In this document: positions 38,013 through 46,827 of the stretch, in pieces
How positions within the stretch are numbered: the first letter of the stretch is position 1
Layout: every line of letters begins with the position of its first letter
Virus record (IMG/VR): IMGVR_UViG_3300046491_000457
Span: 1-51,651 of that record
Length of the DNA: 51,651 bases
Direction: 5' to 3' (one strand)
DNA from: a virus
Made by a program: the position numbers and the translations under genes
The notes under the pieces: model-generated
Database searches by the model: none
Told to the model about the DNA's origin: nothing
Seen by the model: the letters and a program-made list of their open reading frames with translations, nothing else

Positions 38013-38660
38013 ATGCCGAATTGGGTAACCAACAAAGTCAGCGCCCCAAAAGAGGTTCTGCAATCGCTGATCAACGCGGATGGTCGGATCGACTTCAACA
38101 TGCTGATCACTTTTGCCGGATCCTTCCCCTGGAGCGGGATTGATAGTGCTGCCGAGCAGTGCGCCGAGGTCATAACCGCTCAACCGCTGGATGGGCACCC
38201 GCTGATTGCCTCACTTCAGCAATCGAATCGCCGAGGCGCCAATGCGCTGAAGCTCAGCGACGAGCAGTTTGAACAGTTCGTACAGATGCTGCGCAACAAG
38301 CGTCAGACCGGGCACTTCCATACCCTGGACTTCGCCAACGCAAACTGGGGCACGAAGTGGAACGCCTGCGACCAAGATCCAGATATCGAATCAGGCACCT
38401 TGAAATTCGATACCGCTTGGAGCTGCCCCGAGCCCGTCCTTAAGGCCCTATCCGCCAAGCATCCTGAAGCCGAAATTTGCGTGGTTTATGCCGATGAAGA
38501 CATCGGTAGCAACTGCGGGACGCTGAAGCTGAAAGGCGGCGACTTTGTGTCTCGTGATGAATCGAAAGGCTGGAACAAAATGTCGGAGGCCGATCAAGAA
38601 AAGTGGCAGGCCTTTGCATATGAGGTGAAAGGCTGGGAGCCGGAGTCGGACGAAGACTGA
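38013..38660 (+). CDS. YubB/DUF1281-like ferredoxin-fold protein
   Basis: A 215-residue protein beginning MPNWVTNKV, the standard start of the YubB (DUF1281) family found on plasmids and phages, with the downstream FDFTHPLDF-like segment HFHTLDFANANWGTKWNACD (about 101-120) and FDTAWSCPEPVLKALS. The N-terminal part has a ferredoxin-like fold in relatives. Molecular role not established. GGAGGAA precedes the ATG. Confidence 0.82.
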   Translation: MPNWVTNKVSAPKEVLQSLINADGRIDFNMLITFAGSFPWSGIDSAAEQCAEVITAQPLDGHPLIASLQQSNRRGANALKLSDEQFEQFVQMLRNKRQTGHFHTLDFANANWGTKWNACDQDPDIESGTLKFDTAWSCPEPVLKALSAKHPEAEICVVYADEDIGSNCGTLKLKGGDFVSRDESKGWNKMSEADQEKWQAFAYEVKGWEPESDED

Positions 38661-38853
38661 CCCATCACTCCTGCGCATTCACAGAGTGCGCAGTGGGATG
38701 TGGAAGACTTCTGCACCGCGCAACGCGGCCCCCTGCATCACCCCCTACCCCACAACGACCGCATCGACAGGTGCCCGCGTGCTTCACGGCACGGGCTTGG
38801 TCACCTGCGCGGGCATCTGATCAATGCGGTCTCAGCTCGCCACGGAGGCGACC
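38661..38853 (+). other. Structured intergenic region
   Basis: About 190 bases without a supported gene. CTGCGCA-N9-TGCGCAG (near 38670-38692) and GCCCG-N14-CGGGC (near 38772) form hairpins, and the stretch CACCCCCTACCCC lies between them. This resembles the recurrent CCCTAT-plus-hairpin units between other genes of the operon. Confidence 0.5.
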
Positions 38854-39138
38854 ATGACTTACGAAGTGATCATTGAGGAGTTCGTCCTCGAAGTGTTCAT
38901 CACCACCATCGTTGATGTGAAAGCTTCGCCGTCCACCTGGGCAAGCGATTGGGACCACAGCGGCTATCGCGAGCTGGAGTTCGAAGTCTGGTCAGGAAAG
39001 AGCTACGACGATGACGGCGTGCCTATGGATCTGGGCAAGAACGGTTGCGCGGCAGCTGCTGAACAGTACGCCGAGGAAATCGAAGCCGAGCTTTGGCGCC
39101 AGATCAATGCGGCAAAGACTGGTCGGAGGGCAGCATGA
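38854..39138 (+). CDS. Small acidic early protein, unknown
   Basis: A 94-residue protein from the ATG at 38854-38856, with GGAGG upstream (an ATG at 38824 lacks one). It starts MTYEVIIEEFVLEVFITTIVD and is rich in Glu/Asp and Trp, with WASDWDHSGYRELEFEVW in the middle. Overlap by ATGA with the next gene. No family recognised. Confidence 0.65.
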   Translation: MTYEVIIEEFVLEVFITTIVDVKASPSTWASDWDHSGYRELEFEVWSGKSYDDDGVPMDLGKNGCAAAAEQYAEEIEAELWRQINAAKTGRRAA

Positions 39139-39353
39139 CACCTCATGACATCGCGATTCACCGGATTGAAAGCGAGCTCAAGTACATCCCGACCTCGATC
39201 CTTCCGGTCCACATTGCAGAGCGGGCCTGTATGGCCGCCTACCTGTCCTACGAACTCTCGGTGATTACCGCTCAAGAGCGTGACGATCTGGTGAAGCGTA
39301 TCCGCGCCGCCGAGATGATTCGCTTCCGTGAGCTTCTGGAGGCTGCAGCATGA
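39135..39353 (+). CDS. Small early protein, unknown
   Basis: A 72-residue helical protein from the ATG at 39135-39137, which overlaps the previous stop. It has IESELKYIPTSILPVHIAERA and a second helix with ITAQERDDLVKRIRAAE. ATGA overlap with the following gene. Role unknown. Confidence 0.65.
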   Translation: MTPHDIAIHRIESELKYIPTSILPVHIAERACMAAYLSYELSVITAQERDDLVKRIRAAEMIRFRELLEAAA

Positions 39354-39544
39354 GCACGCCAATCGTGAAATCCCTGATCGACGAGCAGATCGACGACATC
39401 GAACGAAAGCTGGCGGTGATGGGCTTCGGCCTTCCGTTCAACGAGGTGCTCGGCCTGCCGCGCGAGATGCGGGTGTGTGATCTGAAACAGCGCCTGGCAC
39501 CGAGCATGAAAGGTCGGCGGATCGCGGTGAGGGTTCGGCCATGA
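39350..39544 (+). CDS. Small early protein, unknown
   Basis: A 64-residue basic protein (VKSLIDEQIDDIERKLAVMG; APSMKGRRIAVRVRP), held between neighbours by ATGA overlaps at both ends. The basic C-terminus might contact nucleic acid. No family recognised. Confidence 0.6.
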   Translation: MSTPIVKSLIDEQIDDIERKLAVMGFGLPFNEVLGLPREMRVCDLKQRLAPSMKGRRIAVRVRP

Positions 39545-39858
39545 GCAGTCTTGATCTCTGGAAAGAGCTGATCGCTGAATCACTTGAACAGCATGGCGTG
39601 GCGGCTACTGCCGAGCAGATAGACCTGGTCGCGGAAGACGCTGCGGGGATTGCGGAAAGCATCAGCGAGCATTCCTTTCGCCCAGCCGACCCTATGATGC
39701 GCGAGCTAGCCGAATCTCAGGCAGCGCTTCGGCGTGAGCAGTCCAAGGTCACATGCGCGCCTTGTCATGGCTCAGGAGTCATCACGACATCCGGCCCGTA
39801 CCACGGAAGCACCTCGCAGTGCTGGAAATGCCGAGGTGAAGGTAGGCACACGCCATGA
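39541..39858 (+). CDS. Small protein with DnaJ-like zinc finger
   Basis: A 105-residue protein. The N-terminal 70 residues are helical. The C-terminus has CAPCHGSG (72-79) and CWKCRGEG (94-101), two CxxCxGxG units as in the zinc finger of DnaJ. There is no J domain, so it is not a chaperone of the usual kind. It could bind RNA, DNA or a protein partner. ATGA overlap with both neighbours. Confidence 0.7.
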   Translation: MSSLDLWKELIAESLEQHGVAATAEQIDLVAEDAAGIAESISEHSFRPADPMMRELAESQAALRREQSKVTCAPCHGSGVITTSGPYHGSTSQCWKCRGEGRHTP

Positions 39859-39962
39859 CCCGCTACCAGCACGCCAAGCGTTGGGCATTCTGGCGCGGCA
39901 GCTTCTTCACCCTGCTGTTCTGCTCTGCCTGGATGATCGCCAGCGCTTACGCACCGCACTGA
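39855..39962 (+). CDS. 35-residue membrane protein
   Basis: MTRYQHAKRWAFWRG is a basic start followed by one hydrophobic helix (SFFTLLFCSAWMIASAYA). The ATG overlaps the preceding stop (ATGA), which supports translation. It should sit in the inner membrane. Role unknown. Confidence 0.6.
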   Translation: MTRYQHAKRWAFWRGSFFTLLFCSAWMIASAYAPH

Positions 39963-40023
39963 TTCAACCCCCACCCTATTCAATCGCAGCGCCCCGGCAC
40001 ACGGATGGCGCGGGAGACTCCGC
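39963..40023 (+). repeat. CCCTAT-plus-hairpin intergenic unit (copy A)
   Basis: CAACCCCCACCCTATTCAAT is followed by GCGCC-N13-GGCGC and the ribosome site CGGGAGACTCCGC-ATG. Related units occur at about 44667-44705, 48059-48123 and 49010-49063. Confidence 0.55.
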
Positions 40024-41127
40024 ATGTCTGCAACTCAGCAGATCGTCAGCATTGACGACATCAACGAATCAAACGCTCCAGCCATTTACGTGCTGGGCGG
40101 GCTGAAGCCTTTCCTCGAGCACGCCAAGGCGGAAGTCTCCGGTGAAGTGCCAGACCTCACCACTCGCAAGGGCCGTGAGCGCATCGCCAGCTTGGCGGCA
40201 AAGGTCAGCAAGTCGAAGACGGCGGTCGAGAAGCCGGGCCGCGACTACCTGCGCCGTCTGAAGGAAATGCCGAAGGTTGTCGAGGCCGAGCTGCGCGAGT
40301 TCGTCACCGAGATGGACGCACTGCGAGACCAGGTGCGGCAGCCTCTTACTGAATGGCAGTCCGCCGAGGATGCGCGGGTTGATCGTCACAACGACCGCCT
40401 GACGTGGCTGCGGGAATTGCCGCTGAATCTGTCCGGCGCTACCTCAGTGCACGTCCAAGGCCTCATCGATCAGGCTGACGCTGTCGCGATTGACGATGAA
40501 TGGGAAGAGTTCAAAGCGGAGGCCGCCAGCACCAAGGATCTCGCGATCAAGGCGCTCCGGGCGATCCATGCCGAACTTCAGCGCTACGAAGCCGAACAGG
40601 CTGAACTGGCCCGCCATCGCGCCGAAGCCGAAGCGCGTGCCCAGCGTGAGCGTGAGGCGCAGATCGCCCGAGAAGCCGAAGAGCGCGTGCGCCGTGAAGC
40701 AGAAGCTGCCGCCCAGGCTGAACGCGAAGCCGTCATCCGCAGAGAAGCAGATGCCAAGGCCGCCGCAGAACGCCGCGAGCTTGAACTGAAGCTTCAGGCC
40801 GAACAGGCAGAACGCACAGCTGCACAGGCCGAGGCCAATCGGCTCGCAGCCATCCAGCAGGCCGAGCAGGACCGCATCGCTGCAGAGGAGCGCCAAGCCG
40901 CCGCGGTTGAGCGAGCTCGTCAGGAAGAGCTTGATCGCCAAGCTGCAGCAGTAGCCTTCGAGCTCCAGCAGGTCCAGGCCCGCGAAGCCGACAAGGCGCA
41001 CAAAGGCGCCATCTACAAGGCCGCCAAAGAGGCCTTCATGCAGAACGGCATGACCGAAGACTGCGCACGCCTGGCCGTGAAGCTGATCGCCAGCAACTTC
41101 ATCCCTGCCGTCAAAATCGAATATTGA
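40024..41127 (+). CDS. Coiled-coil protein upstream of recT
   Basis: A 367-residue protein. Residues 1-130 are an ordered part that includes TRKGRERIASLAAKVSKSKTAVEK (47-70), similar to proteins accompanying RecT in phages. Residues 185-320 are a continuous Ala/Glu/Arg/Gln coiled coil. The end (AAKEAFMQNGMTEDCARLAVKLIASNFIP) is again globular. It may be a partner of the recombination pair that follows eight bases downstream. No enzyme motif. Confidence 0.75.
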   Translation: MSATQQIVSIDDINESNAPAIYVLGGLKPFLEHAKAEVSGEVPDLTTRKGRERIASLAAKVSKSKTAVEKPGRDYLRRLKEMPKVVEAELREFVTEMDALRDQVRQPLTEWQSAEDARVDRHNDRLTWLRELPLNLSGATSVHVQGLIDQADAVAIDDEWEEFKAEAASTKDLAIKALRAIHAELQRYEAEQAELARHRAEAEARAQREREAQIAREAEERVRREAEAAAQAEREAVIRREADAKAAAERRELELKLQAEQAERTAAQAEANRLAAIQQAEQDRIAAEERQAAAVERARQEELDRQAAAVAFELQQVQAREADKAHKGAIYKAAKEAFMQNGMTEDCARLAVKLIASNFIPAVKIEY

Positions 41128-41134
41128 GGTCGCC

Positions 41135-42079
41135 ATGAATCAGGCAGTCACCACTATCACGCAGGACATTTACGCGCAGCGGAATCAGTTCGCGAATGTC
41201 CTGACCGACCGGTCGCTCAACTTCGAGCGCGAGGCCGAGTTCGCCATACAGGTGATCACGGCCAACGAGTACGCCACCAAGATCGCCTTGCAGAACCGCC
41301 AGTCGGTGGCCAATGCCATCACCAACATTGCCGCGATCGGCATCAGCCTCAACCCTGCGAAGAAGCAGGCCTATCTAGTGCCGCGTGACGGGAAGATATG
41401 CCTCGACATCAGTTACATCGGCCTGATGGATCTGGCCATGTCTACCGGCGCCATTCGCTGGGCCCAGGCCGAACTGGTCTACGCAGCGGACTCCTTCTCT
41501 CTCAACGGCTTCGACAAGCCGCCATCCCACTCCTACAACCCGTTCGCCAAGGATCGCGGTGAGCCGATTGGTGTGTACGTGGTGGTCAAGACAGCCGACG
41601 GTGACTACCTCACCGAGACGATGAGCATCGACGACGTGAACGCCATCCGTGATCGGTCAAGCGCCTGGAAGGCCTGGATTGGCAAGCAGAAGAGCTGCCC
41701 ATGGGTAACCGACCCTGGCGAGATGGCCAAGAAGACGGTGGTCAAGCGCGGCTACAAATATTGGCCTAAGACGGACCGCCTTGAACAGGCCATCCACCAC
41801 CTGAACACCGATGGCGGAGAGGGCTTGGTTGGGATGCCGGGTTCTGCGCCGAGCGATCCCGAGTTGGTAAACAACTGGATCGACCTGGCAATGAAGGCCG
41901 GCAGCCTCGAATCACTGGCCGACGTGTACCACCAGGGCACGGCAGCTATGAAGCAAGCCAAAGACGCTGCTGGCCATGCCCGCTTCAAGGCGGAAGTGAC
42001 CAAGCGCAGCGAAACCCTTAAAGCAGAAGCCGCGCCCATCGAAGGCGAGGCTGAGGAGGTGTTAGATGGAGCAGCGTAG
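41135..42079 (+). CDS. recT: RecT-family single-strand annealing protein
   Basis: A 314-residue recombinase that anneals complementary single strands. Features are EAEFAIQVITAN (29-40), SVANAITNIAAIGISLNPAKKQAYLVPRDGKICLDISYIGL (59-99) and WVTDPGEMAKKTVVKRGYKYWP (190-211). It works with the exonuclease coded next, whose ATG overlaps the end of recT by 14 bp. Confidence 0.96.
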   Translation: MNQAVTTITQDIYAQRNQFANVLTDRSLNFEREAEFAIQVITANEYATKIALQNRQSVANAITNIAAIGISLNPAKKQAYLVPRDGKICLDISYIGLMDLAMSTGAIRWAQAELVYAADSFSLNGFDKPPSHSYNPFAKDRGEPIGVYVVVKTADGDYLTETMSIDDVNAIRDRSSAWKAWIGKQKSCPWVTDPGEMAKKTVVKRGYKYWPKTDRLEQAIHHLNTDGGEGLVGMPGSAPSDPELVNNWIDLAMKAGSLESLADVYHQGTAAMKQAKDAAGHARFKAEVTKRSETLKAEAAPIEGEAEEVLDGAA

Positions 42080-42698
42080 CGCGGAATGGTTTGCGGCTCG
42101 GCTGGGCTGCGTGACCGCCAGCAAAGTTAAGGACGTGATGGCTAGCGGTCGCGGTGGAGCGCCGTCAGCCACTCGCAAGAATTACATGATGGAGCTTCTG
42201 TGCGAGCGCCTTACCGGCCAACAAGGCGGCGCCGATCTCTCTCGGAATGCTGCAGTGCAGCGCGGCGTTGAGCTGGAGCCGTTCGCAGGCATGGCCTACG
42301 AGTCGGACAAGGGGATCATGATCGTCGAGTCCGGCCTGATCATGCACCCAACTATCGCCCGCTTCGGCGCTTCGCCTGACGGCCTCATCGGTGATGAAGG
42401 TGTGTTGGAGATCAAATGTCCCAACACGGCCACTCACGTCGCAACCATGCAGTCCGGCAGGCATGACCCCCAATACGAGTGGCAGATGCTTGCTCAGATG
42501 GCCTGTACCGGTCGCCAGTGGGCGGACTTCGTGAGCTACGACGACCGCCTGCCAGAGCCGCTGCAATACATCTGCCACCGCTACGAGCGAGACTTCAAGC
42601 GTATTCGGGAGATGGAATCGGAAATCAAAGCGTTCTTGGAAGAGCTCGACGAGCTTGAGCAGGAAATGCGTCAGAGGATGGAGGGCAAAGCAGCATGA
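42066..42698 (+). CDS. YqaJ-type (lambda exo-like) recombination exonuclease
   Basis: A 210-residue nuclease. It starts [20 protein letters not shown], the family's usual motif. The active site is D105 (in SPDGLIG) with E115-I-K117 (VLEIKCPN). It resects DNA 5' to 3' to give RecT its substrate. ATGA overlap with ssb. Confidence 0.95.
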   Translation: MEQRSAEWFAARLGCVTASKVKDVMASGRGGAPSATRKNYMMELLCERLTGQQGGADLSRNAAVQRGVELEPFAGMAYESDKGIMIVESGLIMHPTIARFGASPDGLIGDEGVLEIKCPNTATHVATMQSGRHDPQYEWQMLAQMACTGRQWADFVSYDDRLPEPLQYICHRYERDFKRIREMESEIKAFLEELDELEQEMRQRMEGKAA

Positions 42699-43198
42699 GA
42701 GGCGTAAACAAGGTAATTCTGGTCGGAACCTGCGGGCAAGATCCTGATGTCCGCTACCTACCAAACGGCAACGCTGTCACCAACCTGAGCCTGGCTACCA
42801 GCGAGCAGTGGACGGACAAGCAGACCAACCAGAAGGTCGAGAAGACCGAATGGCACCGTGTCTCGCTGTTCGGCAAGGTCGCTGAAATCGCCGGGGAGTA
42901 TCTGCGCAAAGGGTCCCAGGTCTACATCGAGGGCAAGCTACAGACCCGCGAGTGGGAGAAGGACGGCATCAAGCGTTACACCACGGAAATCGTGGTGGAC
43001 ATGCAGGGCCGCATGCAGCTGCTCGGCGGCAAGCCTCAGGACGGGAATCAGCGACAGGCGCATCCGCAGGCCAACGCGGCACGGCAACCGGCGCCGCGCC
43101 AGCAGCAGGCACCTCAACAAAATCAGCAGGCCGCGCCGCCGGATGACTTCGACGACGACATCCCTTTTGCCCCGCTTCCCTATCTCGCAGGTGCCTGA
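42695..43198 (+). CDS. ssb: Single-stranded DNA-binding protein with extended tip
   Basis: A 167-residue SSB. The OB-fold (1-110) has the family start [20 protein letters not shown] and [19 protein letters not shown] Gln/Pro-rich linker leads to the acidic tip DDFDDDIPF. In bacterial SSBs this tip is the very C-terminus and binds partners. Here nine more residues (APLPYLAGA) follow. It coats single strands during replication and recombination. Confidence 0.95.
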   Translation: MRGVNKVILVGTCGQDPDVRYLPNGNAVTNLSLATSEQWTDKQTNQKVEKTEWHRVSLFGKVAEIAGEYLRKGSQVYIEGKLQTREWEKDGIKRYTTEIVVDMQGRMQLLGGKPQDGNQRQAHPQANAARQPAPRQQQAPQQNQQAAPPDDFDDDIPFAPLPYLAGA

Positions 43199-43200
43199 CG

Positions 43201-43884
43201 ATGATCAGCATGGAACTGAGTGCTGTGCAGCACAACCGTAGCAAGTCAGCAGAAATCGCCGCCGCCATGGCCGAATACGAACGCCGCGGCGGGGTCGTTC
43301 ATGAGCTTAGCGTCACCCGTAGCGTTGCCCTTCCCTTCAATAACGAAACCATCGCGTACGGCTACAAGAACTCCAACGAAAGTGAGCGCAAGGCTCAGGA
43401 AGCACTGGCTCTTGAGCGGCGCACAGCAGAACAGTTGAGGGCCTATGTAGGGCTCGGGCTGAAGCAGGCTGCCGCCGATATGGGGATCAGCTCGAAACGC
43501 CTCGGGCACATCGCCAAGGAATACGGGATCGTCTTTCCGACGAAGGTCAGGCCGCCGTCAGCGCTCGCGCTCAAGCGGCAGGCCGAGGCTCTGCTGGTTC
43601 CGGACATCCGCCGGCGTTTTGCAGAGGGCGCCACCCAGCAGGACGTCATGCGTGAGTTCGCATTCACGCCCGACCAACTCCGCAGAGTGGCGAACGACCA
43701 TACGATCGATCTGCCCGGGGCGGTCGACGAAGCCGAAGATCGGAAGCTGATACCGCGTATCGAAGCCTTCCGTGACCTGGGCATCCCGCGTACGACCTGC
43801 GCCAAGCGAATGGGTATGAGCCAGAAGAAGCTGTGGCGAATCATCGAATCGTACGGCGTTGACTATCCGATGAGTGCTCGATGA
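43201..43884 (+). CDS. Protein with three tandem helix-turn-helix repeats
   Basis: A 227-residue protein. The first 70 residues are unlike anything I know. Then come three similar units of about 45 residues: GLGLKQAAADMGISSKRLGHIAKEYGIVFP, EGATQQDVMREFAFTPDQLRRVANDHTIDLP and LGIPRTTCAKRMGMSQKKLWRIIESYGVDYP. Each unit looks like a helix-turn-helix with the same Y-G-I/V end. The protein should bind DNA at a multipartite site. It may be a late or early regulator, or a factor for replication. It follows ssb by three bases. Confidence 0.75.
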   Translation: MISMELSAVQHNRSKSAEIAAAMAEYERRGGVVHELSVTRSVALPFNNETIAYGYKNSNESERKAQEALALERRTAEQLRAYVGLGLKQAAADMGISSKRLGHIAKEYGIVFPTKVRPPSALALKRQAEALLVPDIRRRFAEGATQQDVMREFAFTPDQLRRVANDHTIDLPGAVDEAEDRKLIPRIEAFRDLGIPRTTCAKRMGMSQKKLWRIIESYGVDYPMSAR

Positions 43885-43965
43885 AACGCATCAGCAGACT
43901 CGTCGCCCAGCGCAGGCGGCAGGAACACATTCATCTCCCGGCGAGCGGGTTGACGGAGGCCGGTA

Positions 43966-44376
43966 ATGGCTTTGAATCAGAAGCAGCGTGTCGGAGTAAG
44001 AGGTCATCCGTTGAAGACCGTGAGGTATGCAAGGGAGGTCGAACGAACCGTTTGTGGGAACGCTGAATTTGACGGTTTTGTCTGGCAAGAGCTTGAGGCT
44101 CTTAGAAAAGACCGGGAGCGCGCGACCGGCATCAAGTGGGCAATCGATCACATGTATCCACTAACTGGTGAGGCTGTATCCGGCCTACACACCGCCTCTA
44201 ACTGGCAGCTCATTCCAGCATGGATGAATAACCAGAAGTCACGCAGGCCTTGGCTGTGCAACCCAGATGAGTGGATTTTGTGCATAAACAGGCCAGTGCT
44301 ATTGGCTTTCTGGGGCTGGCGAACCTGGCGAAAGCTGGAAATCATTCAGCAATACGAGGATGGAATGTATGGCTAA
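43966..44376 (+). CDS. HNH endonuclease-like protein
   Basis: A 136-residue protein from an ATG with GAGG six bases upstream. The core WAIDHMYPLTGEAVSGLHTASNWQLIPAWMNNQKS (58-92) follows the phage HNH pattern DHI-PL-G--V-GLH---N-Q-I----N--K. D60-H61 and H75 plus N78/N89 are likely catalytic or metal-binding residues. It may act in DNA packaging or recombination, or as a free-standing nuclease. Confidence 0.8.
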   Translation: MALNQKQRVGVRGHPLKTVRYAREVERTVCGNAEFDGFVWQELEALRKDRERATGIKWAIDHMYPLTGEAVSGLHTASNWQLIPAWMNNQKSRRPWLCNPDEWILCINRPVLLAFWGWRTWRKLEIIQQYEDGMYG

Positions 44377-44617
44377 GACACCAGCCCAACGCCAGCAGGA
44401 CAAACGAGACCGCGACAAGAAATCGAAGGAGGAGCGCGAGGCCTTGCTCTTGTCACGCCGCATCGTCACGGACCTTTATCACAACGATGATGCTGCGCTT
44501 AAGCGAGTCATGGTCCGGGCCAAGATCGAAGAAGAGCAGGACATGATTTCTCGGCTCATTCGCGGAGCTGACCGCATGCCGGACGATCAGCTTAACGATC
44601 ACATTCGTATTGCGTGA
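44369..44617 (+). CDS. Small charged early protein, unknown
   Basis: An 82-residue, strongly charged protein from the ATG at 44369-44371, with GAGGA eight bases upstream. The first 30 residues are Lys/Arg/Glu/Gln-rich (TPAQRQQDKRDRDKKSKEER), followed by a helical part (HNDDAALKRVMVRAKIEEEQ). Its start overlaps the HNH gene by 8 bp. No family recognised. Confidence 0.65.
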   Translation: MAKTPAQRQQDKRDRDKKSKEEREALLLSRRIVTDLYHNDDAALKRVMVRAKIEEEQDMISRLIRGADRMPDDQLNDHIRIA

Positions 44618-44725
44618 CGCGCGGCCGTGACACTTCCCGGCCCCATGCCGGTCACCACGTATAGCCCACCACCAACCTATTCGCCACCGAACTTTCGGAG
44701 GCTTGATTCTGCATGGAGCATTGCC

Positions 44726-45253
44726 ATGAGTGAATTTCAAATCAGCGAGGCCCAACTCGGCCTGCTCTGGCACACACTGGGTATTCGGCCGGAGAGTCGG
44801 TATCACCGGGCAGTGTCTCGCAATTACTTCCTGACCAGCCCCGGCTACGACGACGCGAACAACCTGGATGTGCTGGTTGCGCAAGGTCTGATGAAATGCG
44901 GAAAGCCACCGGCGTTCTGTGATCAGTCCGAAGTGGTTTACCGGGCGACCGATGCAGGCGAGCTCTTTGCGCTTCGGAAGATGCCACCCCCGCCCAAGCT
45001 CACGAAGTATCAGCAGTACCTGGACGAGGATATCGACTGCTCTTTTGCGGTGTGGTTGGGTATCGAAAAGCCAAAGCTGGAGCATCGCGGAACAAGCTGG
45101 TGTAGCAAGGATCGACAGTTTAGGTTTAAGACCAGCCGGGCGGTGGGCGATTGGTGCACAACGCAAAAAGATGCGAAGGCCAGCTATAAAGAGGCGTTGA
45201 AGAACTCGCCCAAGCCTGGGCGCAGTGGGCAAGCCTGTTACAGCGAGTTCTGA
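44726..45253 (+). CDS. Early phage protein, unknown
   Basis: A 175-residue protein from the ATG at 44726-44728, with GGAG seven bases upstream. It begins MSEFQISEAQLGLLWHTLGI, continues YHRAVSRNYFLTSPGYDDAN, and ends with KDAKASYKEALKNSP. Pseudomonas and other Gammaproteobacterial phages have similar proteins of unknown role. The longer upstream frame would read through the CCTAT-hairpin element and is not preferred. Confidence 0.7.
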   Translation: MSEFQISEAQLGLLWHTLGIRPESRYHRAVSRNYFLTSPGYDDANNLDVLVAQGLMKCGKPPAFCDQSEVVYRATDAGELFALRKMPPPPKLTKYQQYLDEDIDCSFAVWLGIEKPKLEHRGTSWCSKDRQFRFKTSRAVGDWCTTQKDAKASYKEALKNSPKPGRSGQACYSEF

Positions 45254-45266
45254 TCACGCCAGCGCA

Positions 45267-45482
45267 TCAGCCGCCTTCCCCACCGCTGAAATCAAGCGCA
45301 TCAGATGCAACCTCGATCTCTCGGATAGCGGCAACAACAGACGGCGATACGCTCTTAGGCAGCAACGTCAGCGACCCAATTGCCTGCTCGCAAAGCTCAT
45401 CGACATCAACGTGAAGCTCGCGCGCTGCGTTCAGTACAGCTTCGAGCGCGATAGATAGCGCCAATTCCCGGTTCTCGCTCAT
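45267..45482 (-). CDS. Small protein coded against the rightward operon
   Basis: A 71-residue protein on the minus strand. ATG at 45480-45482 has GGGAGAAGG just upstream. MSENRELALSIALEAVLNAARELHVDVDELCEQAIG is a convincing amphipathic helical protein, followed by LLPKSVSPSVVAAIREIEVASDALDF. It fills the 290-bp gap between two plus-strand genes, so it likely has its own promoter in the lysogen or acts as an antisense transcript. Function unknown. Confidence 0.6.
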   Translation of the reverse strand: MSENRELALSIALEAVLNAARELHVDVDELCEQAIGSLTLLPKSVSPSVVAAIREIEVASDALDFSGGEGG

Positions 45483-45543
45483 GACCTTCTCCCTTCCTGT
45501 GGAGAGGTAAGCGTAGGCCATTCCCAAACCGCATGGAGCTTCC

Positions 45544-46827
45544 ATGACATACGAACTACACCTGGGCGACTGCCTCGAGGTGCTGCGCGGCATGCCTGCC
45601 GACTCCATCGACAGCATCGTTACCGACCCGCCATACGGAATCCGCTTCATGGGCAAGAGCTGGGACGGGCAGGACATTGAGGATCGGGCAGCCTACCGAG
45701 CGAGCATGCCATCCCACGCTGGAGCATGCGGCCCGAACGGCGGACACCGCTCCATCGCGGCGGAAGCCGGGAAGTACGACCTGACGCCGACCGGCATGCG
45801 CGCCTTTCAGGCCTTCACCCTCGACTGGGCAACCGAATGTCTGCGAGTACTCAAGCCTGGTGGGCATCTACTTTCGTTCGCTGCCGCCCGTACTTATCAT
45901 CACATGGCGGTGGGCATCGAGATGGCTGGTTTCGAGATCCGCGACCAGATCATGTGGGTATTCGGCAGCGGCTTCCCCAAGTCGCACAACCTGAAGGACG
46001 AGTACTCCGGCTGGGGCACCGCCCTAAAGCCAGCGCATGAGCCGATCTGCATGGCGCGCAAGCCGTTCGCCGGAACGGTTGCAGCCAATGTGGCTGAGCA
46101 TGGTACTGGAGCGATCAACATAGATGCGTGCCGTGTTGAGCCGACTGGTGAAAGCCGACAGCGACTAGGTGAACCGTCAGCTGATCAGCGATATACGGAG
46201 CAAGGTGGCACTAACTTCGCTGCAAAGCCTGGCGTTCGGGGCGGTGATTCCGCCGGTCGCTGGCCAGCGAACTTAATTCACGACGGTAGTGATTTGGTGA
46301 TCGCCATGTTTCCGGAGTCGCAGGGACAGCAGGGGCCTAGCAGGGATAGCTCACGCTCAAAAGCAAACACCTATGGCGAGCCGAGCGACAACGGAAAAGA
46401 GTACGTGCCGCGCGGTGATACTGGTAGCGCAGCCCGCTTCTACTACTGCGCCAAAACAAGCCGCGCCGATCGCCACGAAGGCCTTATCGACCCCGGCCCA
46501 CAATTCAAGCAAGGCACCACCCTGCGCAAGGTCCAGACCACTGACACCAAAGGAAACAACCACCCCACGGTGAAACCCACCGAACTGATGGCCTACCTGC
46601 TCCGCCTTGTCACCCCAATCGGCGGAACGGCTTTGGACCCATTCATGGGCTCTGGCAGCACGGGAAAGGCCGCGATGATCGAGGGCTTCAACTTCATCGG
46701 CATCGAGCAGGACGCAGCGTATATGTCCATCGCCACTGCGCGCATAGCCCACGCCGAGGCAAAGAGTCAGATGCAGCAGGCCGAACAGCAGCTGCAAGAG
46801 CAACAGCTGAGCCTGTTCAGCGCCTGA
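45544..46827 (+). CDS. DNA adenine/cytosine-N4 methyltransferase (beta class)
   Basis: A 427-residue site-specific methyltransferase. Motif IV DPPY is at 28-31 and motif I DPFMGSGSTG at 365-374, an order (IV before I) of the beta class. The target-recognition part lies between them. The end is Gln-rich. No restriction enzyme is coded beside it, so it is an orphan. It probably protects phage DNA from host restriction or alters gene expression. GGAG five bases before the ATG. Confidence 0.93.
   Translation: MTYELHLGDCLEVLRGMPADSIDSIVTDPPYGIRFMGKSWDGQDIEDRAAYRASMPSHAGACGPNGGHRSIAAEAGKYDLTPTGMRAFQAFTLDWATECLRVLKPGGHLLSFAAARTYHHMAVGIEMAGFEIRDQIMWVFGSGFPKSHNLKDEYSGWGTALKPAHEPICMARKPFAGTVAANVAEHGTGAINIDACRVEPTGESRQRLGEPSADQRYTEQGGTNFAAKPGVRGGDSAGRWPANLIHDGSDLVIAMFPESQGQQGPSRDSSRSKANTYGEPSDNGKEYVPRGDTGSAARFYYCAKTSRADRHEGLIDPGPQFKQGTTLRKVQTTDTKGNNHPTVKPTELMAYLLRLVTPIGGTALDPFMGSGSTGKAAMIEGFNFIGIEQDAAYMSIATARIAHAEAKSQMQQAEQQLQEQQLSLFSA

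Noticed and set aside
39734-40105. 123-codon ORF crossing several early genes
   Set aside because: It overlaps three genes linked by ATGA overlaps and has shadow-type composition.
43881-44066. 61-residue ORF starting with ATGA overlap after the triple-HTH gene
   Set aside because: It overlaps the HNH-like gene by 100 bases in another frame, has a low-complexity composition, and the HNH gene has its own good ribosome site.
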